In this document: positions 60,619-64,000 of the stretch, piece after piece
How the letters are laid out: each line of letters opens with the position of its first letter
Numbering within the stretch: the stretch's first letter is position 1
NCBI RefSeq assembly: GCF_014205015.1
Contig: NZ_JACHMO010000001.1
Coordinates: 4,774,001-4,838,000 of the forward strand
Length of the DNA stretch: 64,000 nt
Direction: 5' to 3'
From: Saccharothrix ecbatanensis
Lineage (GTDB): Bacteria; Actinomycetota; Actinomycetes; Mycobacteriales; Pseudonocardiaceae
Notes under the pieces: model-generated
Told to the model about the DNA's origin: nothing
The model's input: the letters and a program-made list of their open reading frames with translations, nothing else
Databases searched by the model: none
Made by a program: the position numbers and the translations under genes

Positions 60619-61125
60619 GTGGACATCCGCCCCGCCCGGCCCGACGAGCTGCCGCTGCTCCCCGAGATCGAACGGGCATCCGGTGAGCCGTTCCGCGATT
60701 TCGGCATGCCGGAGATCGCCGACGACGACCCGATGCCGCTGGAGACCCTGCGACACCTGCACGTCTGGGTGGCCGCCGACCCGCACCCGGTGGCCTGGGT
60801 CGCGGTGGAGGTGGTGGACGGCGCGGCCCACGTCGAGCAGATCAGCGTGCACCCCGACCACGCCCGGCGCGGTATCGGCGCGGCGCTGCTGGACCACGTC
60901 GCGCGGTGGGCCGGTGCGCGGCGCCTTGAGGCGTTGACCTTGACCACGTTCCGCGACATCCCGTGGAACGGCCCGTACTACCGTCGGCTGGGTTTCCACG
61001 AGGTGACGGATCCGTCACCGGGTCTGCGGGCCGTCGTCGAGGCCGAAACCGCACGCGGTCTCGACCCGTCGACGCGCGTTTGCCTGCGCAGACCACTCAA
61101 CAGCGGCGTTTGGGCGCAATACTGA
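60619..61125 (+). CDS. GNAT-family acetyltransferase
   Basis: 168 residues. IRPARPDELPLLPEIERASG start and acetyl-CoA loop VHPDHARRGIGAALLDHVAR. TTFRDIPWNGPYYRRLGFHE is the C-terminal half. GTG start at 60619, 9 bp after the SRPBCC gene. Substrate unknown. Confidence 0.88.
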   Translation: MDIRPARPDELPLLPEIERASGEPFRDFGMPEIADDDPMPLETLRHLHVWVAADPHPVAWVAVEVVDGAAHVEQISVHPDHARRGIGAALLDHVARWAGARRLEALTLTTFRDIPWNGPYYRRLGFHEVTDPSPGLRAVVEAETARGLDPSTRVCLRRPLNSGVWAQY

Positions 61126-61167
61126 ACAGGCAGACCTCCCGCCAGCAACCGTTCGGAGGTTCCCCCG

Positions 61168-62094
61168 GTGGTCGACTTCGTGCACGAGGCACTGCTCTAC
61201 CGCGACGACGAGCAGTACCTCACGGGCACCGTGCCGTTCGTGCGCGACGGGTTGGCGGCCGGCGAGCCGGTGCTGGTCGCGGTGCCGCAGCGGGGGATCG
61301 ACCTGTTGCGCGGCGCGTTGGGCGGGCAGGCCGACCTGGTCGAGTTCCTGGACATGAGACGTGCCGGGCGCAACCCGGGCCGCATCATCCCCGGAGTGCT
61401 GTCGACGTTCACCAACCACGCGGCCGAGGCGGCGGCCAACGGGCGGGTGCGGATCGTCGACGAGCCGACGTGGCCGGACCGCACCGAGCTGGAGTACCCG
61501 GCGTGCGTGCAGCACGAGGCGCTGATCAACACCGCGTTCGAGGACCGTCCGGCCTGGATCCTGTGCCCGTACGACACGGCGAACCTGACGCCGGAGGCGG
61601 TGCGCGACGCGGAGGCCACGCACCCGATCGTGGTCGAGGGCGAGCACCGCCGGCCGAGCACCCACTACCGCGAGCCGTACCTGATCGCCGAGGAGTTCAA
61701 CCGGCCGCTGCCCGCGCCGCCGCCGGACGCCATCACCCGCGGCTTCGACCTCGACGCGCTGGCCGCCACCCGACGTCTGGTGGCCGGGTTCGCCACCGAG
61801 GCCGGGCTGTCCGCCGACCAGGTCGAGGACCTGGTGCTCGCGGTGAACGAGCTGACCACCAACAGCGTGGTGCACGCGGGCGGCTTCGGCACGCTGTTCC
61901 TGTGGCGCGAGGGCGGCGTGGTGGTGTGCGAGGTGCGTGACGCGGGGCGGATCCACAACCCCATGGTGGGCAGGCGGAACCCCGGCGTGAACGCGCGCGG
62001 CGGCTACGGCGTGATGCTCGTGAACCTGCTGTGCGACCTGGTCCGCGTGCACACCCGCGAGAACGGCACGACGATCCGCGTCTACGTGGGCTGA
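61168..62094 (+). CDS. MEDS-domain sensor fused to anti-sigma-type ATPase
   Basis: 308 residues. The N-terminal MEDS domain (FVHEALLYRDDEQYLTGTVP, VAVPQRGIDLLRGALGG) is a sensory fold. The C-terminal HATPase has N-box LVLAVNELTTNSVVHAGGFG and GGYGVMLVNLLCDLVRVHT. Such fusions in actinobacteria act on sigma or STAS partners. The STAS gene 2 kb upstream is a possible partner. Confidence 0.87.
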   Translation: MVDFVHEALLYRDDEQYLTGTVPFVRDGLAAGEPVLVAVPQRGIDLLRGALGGQADLVEFLDMRRAGRNPGRIIPGVLSTFTNHAAEAAANGRVRIVDEPTWPDRTELEYPACVQHEALINTAFEDRPAWILCPYDTANLTPEAVRDAEATHPIVVEGEHRRPSTHYREPYLIAEEFNRPLPAPPPDAITRGFDLDALAATRRLVAGFATEAGLSADQVEDLVLAVNELTTNSVVHAGGFGTLFLWREGGVVVCEVRDAGRIHNPMVGRRNPGVNARGGYGVMLVNLLCDLVRVHTRENGTTIRVYVG

Positions 62095-62423
62095 CCCCCG
62101 CTGCGAGCCGACCCCCGCAGTACGCCGACCCGGTTGTGCGCCGACCCCACAGTGCGCTGGCCCCGTTGTGCGCTGGCCCCGTTGTGCGCTGGCCCCGTTG
62201 TGCGCTGGCCCCGTTGTGCGCTGGCCCGTTGTGCGCTGGCCCGTTGTGCGCTGGCCCGTTGTGGGCCGGCCTCGCTTGGCCCACCGCCCGTCGGCGAACC
62301 GAAGCCACGTTCATGTGTGCTTGCACACCAATCAGCCCCCGACCGCGCGTTCTCGGTGCTCGCGGGCCGTCTTCGTGCGGAATCGGCCCCGCCGCACGTC
62401 CGCGTCCCGGCAGAATCGGCCGA
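62095..62423. repeat. Tandem repeat (16/15-bp units) in a gene-free gap
   Basis: CTGGCCCCGTTGTGCG is repeated exactly at 62157, 62173, 62189 and 62205, then a 15-bp version (one C fewer) at 62221, 62236 and 62251. Degenerate units precede them from 62100. The array is 109 bp long and lies between the MEDS and alpha/beta hydrolase genes. No gene is supported here. Confidence 0.9.
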
Positions 62424-63158
62424 GTGACTCCCGCACTTCTGCTCGCCCACGGGGCCGGTGGCACCGTCCGCGCGAACTTCAGCCCGCTCATCCCGCAGCT
62501 GTCGCGCAAGCGCAAAGTGCACGCGGTGGACTTCCCCGGCTCCGGGACGACGCCGCGCGCGACCGCGCCGCTGGAGCTGGACGACCTGGCCGACCGCCTG
62601 GTCGCCGCCGCCGACGGCGAGGAGCGGTTCGCGATCATCGGCTTCTCGATGGGGTGCGCGGTGGCGATTCGCGCCGCCCAGCGGCACCCGGAGCGGGTGA
62701 CGGCCCTGGTGCTCACCGCCGGGTTCGCCCGCATCGACGACGAGACCCGGGCGCGGATGCAGAAGTGGGCTCGGCTGCTGGACGGCGACCGCACCGCGTT
62801 GGCGCGCTACCTGATGACGATCGTGCTGGGCGAGCCGTTCCACCGGCGGATGACGTCCGAGCAGGCCGAGGGCTTCCTGGAACTGATCGCCCTCACCGTG
62901 CCGCCCGGCACCCCCGAACAGGTCGACCTGGTGCTGCGCGCCGACCTGCGCGCCGAAGTCCCGTCCCTGACCGTGCCGACCCTCGTGATCGGCACCAAGC
63001 ACGACCGCCTGATCAACCCGTCCACCACCCGCGCCCTCGCCGACCTGATCCCCGGCGCCCAGTGGGCCGAACTGGACAGCGGCCACGCCCCCTCCATCGA
63101 GGCCCCCGCCGAGTGGTTCCGCCAGATCGAACAGTTCCTGGACGCCCAGTCCCAATAA
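62424..63158 (+). CDS. Alpha/beta hydrolase
   Basis: 244 residues. Oxyanion LLAHGAGGTVRANFSP, nucleophile Ser in IIGFSMGCAVAIRAAQ, Asp in VIGTKHDRLINPS, His in LDSGHAPSIEAPAE. Full catalytic triad, no signal peptide. Start GTG 62424. Substrate unknown. Confidence 0.87.
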   Translation: MTPALLLAHGAGGTVRANFSPLIPQLSRKRKVHAVDFPGSGTTPRATAPLELDDLADRLVAAADGEERFAIIGFSMGCAVAIRAAQRHPERVTALVLTAGFARIDDETRARMQKWARLLDGDRTALARYLMTIVLGEPFHRRMTSEQAEGFLELIALTVPPGTPEQVDLVLRADLRAEVPSLTVPTLVIGTKHDRLINPSTTRALADLIPGAQWAELDSGHAPSIEAPAEWFRQIEQFLDAQSQ

Positions 63159-63160
63159 CC

Positions 63161-63245
63161 CGCGAGCCGAACCTTCAGGCCCCGCGAGTCGAACGCTCAG
63201 GCCCCGCGAGTCGAACCTTCAGGACCCCCGAGTTCACCGCTCAGA
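63161..63245. repeat. 22-bp tandem repeats plus a member of the 22.6-kb repeat family
   Basis: CCGCGAG(C/T)CGAAC(C/G)(T/C)TCAGG occurs at 63161, 63183 and 63205 with a 22-bp period. Directly after is CCCCCGAGTTCACCGCTCAG (63226-63245), matching the 20-base arm at 22639-22658 with one mismatch. It starts just after the hydrolase stop. Confidence 0.88.
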
Positions 63246-63323
63246 CGGACGACTCGGGGTGTCCGGGCGGCGGGCTCGCGGGTGGGCGGTTTGCGGGTGG
63301 TCCGGCCGGGCTAACCAGGCCAC

Positions 63324-63971
63324 ATGACCAACACGCTCGTCCTCGACGTCGACGGCACGCTGGTGGACACCAACTACCACCACGCCGTGGCGTGGTTCCG
63401 CGCGTTCCGGCGTTTCGACATCACCGTGCCGACCTGGCGCCTGCACCGCGCCATCGGGATGGGCGGCGACAAGCTCGTCGGCGCGGTCGCGGGCGACCAC
63501 GTCGAACGTGAGCACGGCGACGACATCCGCACCGCCTGGGAAGCCGCGTTCGAGCCGATGCTCGCCGAGATCCGACCGCTGGAAGGCGCGCACCGCCTGA
63601 TCTCCACCGCCATGGAGCAGAACTGCACGGTCGTGCTGGCGAGTTCCGGCAAGCGCCACCACGTCGACCACTACCTGAAGCTGCTCGACGCCTCCGGCAT
63701 CACGTCGACATCAGCGGACGACGTCGACAACAGCAAACCCGCGCCGGACCTGATCGAGGTCGCGCTGCGGCGGGTCGACCGGAACGGTCGCGCGGTGATC
63801 ATCGGCGACTCCGTCTGGGACTGCGAAGCAGCGCAACGCGCCGGCCTGCCCTCGGTCTGCCTTCGCACGGGTGGTTTCGGCGAAGCCGAGTTGCGGGAGG
63901 CCGGGGCGTCGGAAGTCTACGAGGAACTCGACGAGTTGCGGGCGGATCTCACCGACCTGCCCATGGCGTAG
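63324..63971 (+). CDS. HAD-superfamily phosphatase (Cof/phosphoglycolate-phosphatase-like)
   Basis: 215 residues. Motif I LDVDGTLVDTNYHHAVAWFR, motif II VVLASSGKRHHVDHYLKLLD, motif III Lys in NSKPAPDLIEVALRRV, motif IV IIGDSVWDCEAAQRAG. Cap domain between motifs I and II. Substrate unknown. Confidence 0.88.
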   Translation: MTNTLVLDVDGTLVDTNYHHAVAWFRAFRRFDITVPTWRLHRAIGMGGDKLVGAVAGDHVEREHGDDIRTAWEAAFEPMLAEIRPLEGAHRLISTAMEQNCTVVLASSGKRHHVDHYLKLLDASGITSTSADDVDNSKPAPDLIEVALRRVDRNGRAVIIGDSVWDCEAAQRAGLPSVCLRTGGFGEAELREAGASEVYEELDELRADLTDLPMA

Positions 63972-63979
63972 GAGGAAGC

Positions 63980-64000
63980 GTGCGGATCGGCTACACACTG
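63980..64000 (+). CDS. Start of a gene cut by the window edge
   Basis: GTG at 63980 preceded by TAGGAGGAAGC gives the codons for MRIGYTL. This start is common in F420-dependent/luciferase-like monooxygenases, but seven residues are too few to assign a family. Confidence 0.55.

Noticed and set aside
62157..62265. Possible CRISPR array
   Set aside because: Units are 15-16 bp, contiguous and without variable spacers; no cas gene nearby.
1..64000. tRNA or rRNA genes
   Set aside because: No cloverleaf with a GTTCRANNC arm or rRNA-like segment was noticed on either strand; a covariance-model scan would be decisive.

Overview
The window is chromosomal DNA of a high-GC actinomycete. Third-codon G/C bias, frequent GTG starts, ATGA/GTGA stop-start overlaps, paired LuxR/OmpR two-component systems, an ectoine cluster, GH6 and GH36 glycosidases and a CebR-type box all point to a filamentous soil actinobacterium, probably Pseudonocardiales (Saccharothrix/Actinosynnema/Lentzea-like). 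The genus is inference from gene content. No rRNA, tRNA, CRISPR array or prophage was seen.

Layout. 1-2041: 5' part of an NLR-like NB-ARC/TPR protein with a short amyloid-like N-terminus, running off the left edge. 2316-3641: solitary TnpB (IS200/IS605) element abutting a secreted DUF1996 gene (3663-5075). 5154-12237: purine catabolism, with a PucR regulator divergent from a three-subunit xanthine dehydrogenase interleaved with an 8-oxoguanine deaminase-like amidohydrolase and followed by a nucleobase deaminase. 12269-17100: FAD oxidoreductase, then a LuxR two-component system with an ABC-2 exporter. 17241-26649: copper-associated block comprising DUF6153-like and DUF305 proteins, DUF2269-like membrane protein with a 39-aa partner, TetR, MFS pump, BlaI/M56 pair and a csoR-copZ-(YtkA-like)-copA operon. 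Identical CsoR-type palindromes occur at 21196 and 26713.

26887-34390: anti-sigma-type ATPase, the ehuBCDA ectoine uptake operon (leftward), the divergent ectABCD biosynthesis operon (rightward) and a MarR gene that may be its regulator. 34485-42731: HesB-like protein, zinc-ribbon protein, OmpR two-component operon with a small lipoprotein, alpha/beta hydrolase, glycogen-debranching-type enzyme, coiled-coil DivIVA-like protein and a PPC/DUF296 protein. 42780-51946: a five-gene galactoside operon (GH36, two permeases, binding protein, GH39-like enzyme with carbohydrate-binding modules) divergent from a LacI regulator, with three LacI-type palindromes in the gap. 52044-54097: YCII protein and an ECF sigma factor with a TPR tail that is in frame, with no stop, with a 142-codon downstream gene. 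54329-64000: GH6 cellulase behind a perfect CebR box, DUF2203, subtilisin-like protease, DUF4383, STAS protein with a long Gly/Ala/Ser tail, Ppx/GppA phosphatase, several small genes, MEDS/ATPase anti-sigma regulator, alpha/beta hydrolase, HAD phosphatase and the first codons of one more gene.

The least ordinary features are an intergenic repeat family that supplies the stop codons of two convergent genes (22597-22758, with relatives at 63161-63245), the sigma-factor fusion, the CsoR-site link between the MFS/BlaI locus and the copper operon, the NLR-like protein with an amyloid-like N-terminus, and the STAS protein with its low-complexity tail.
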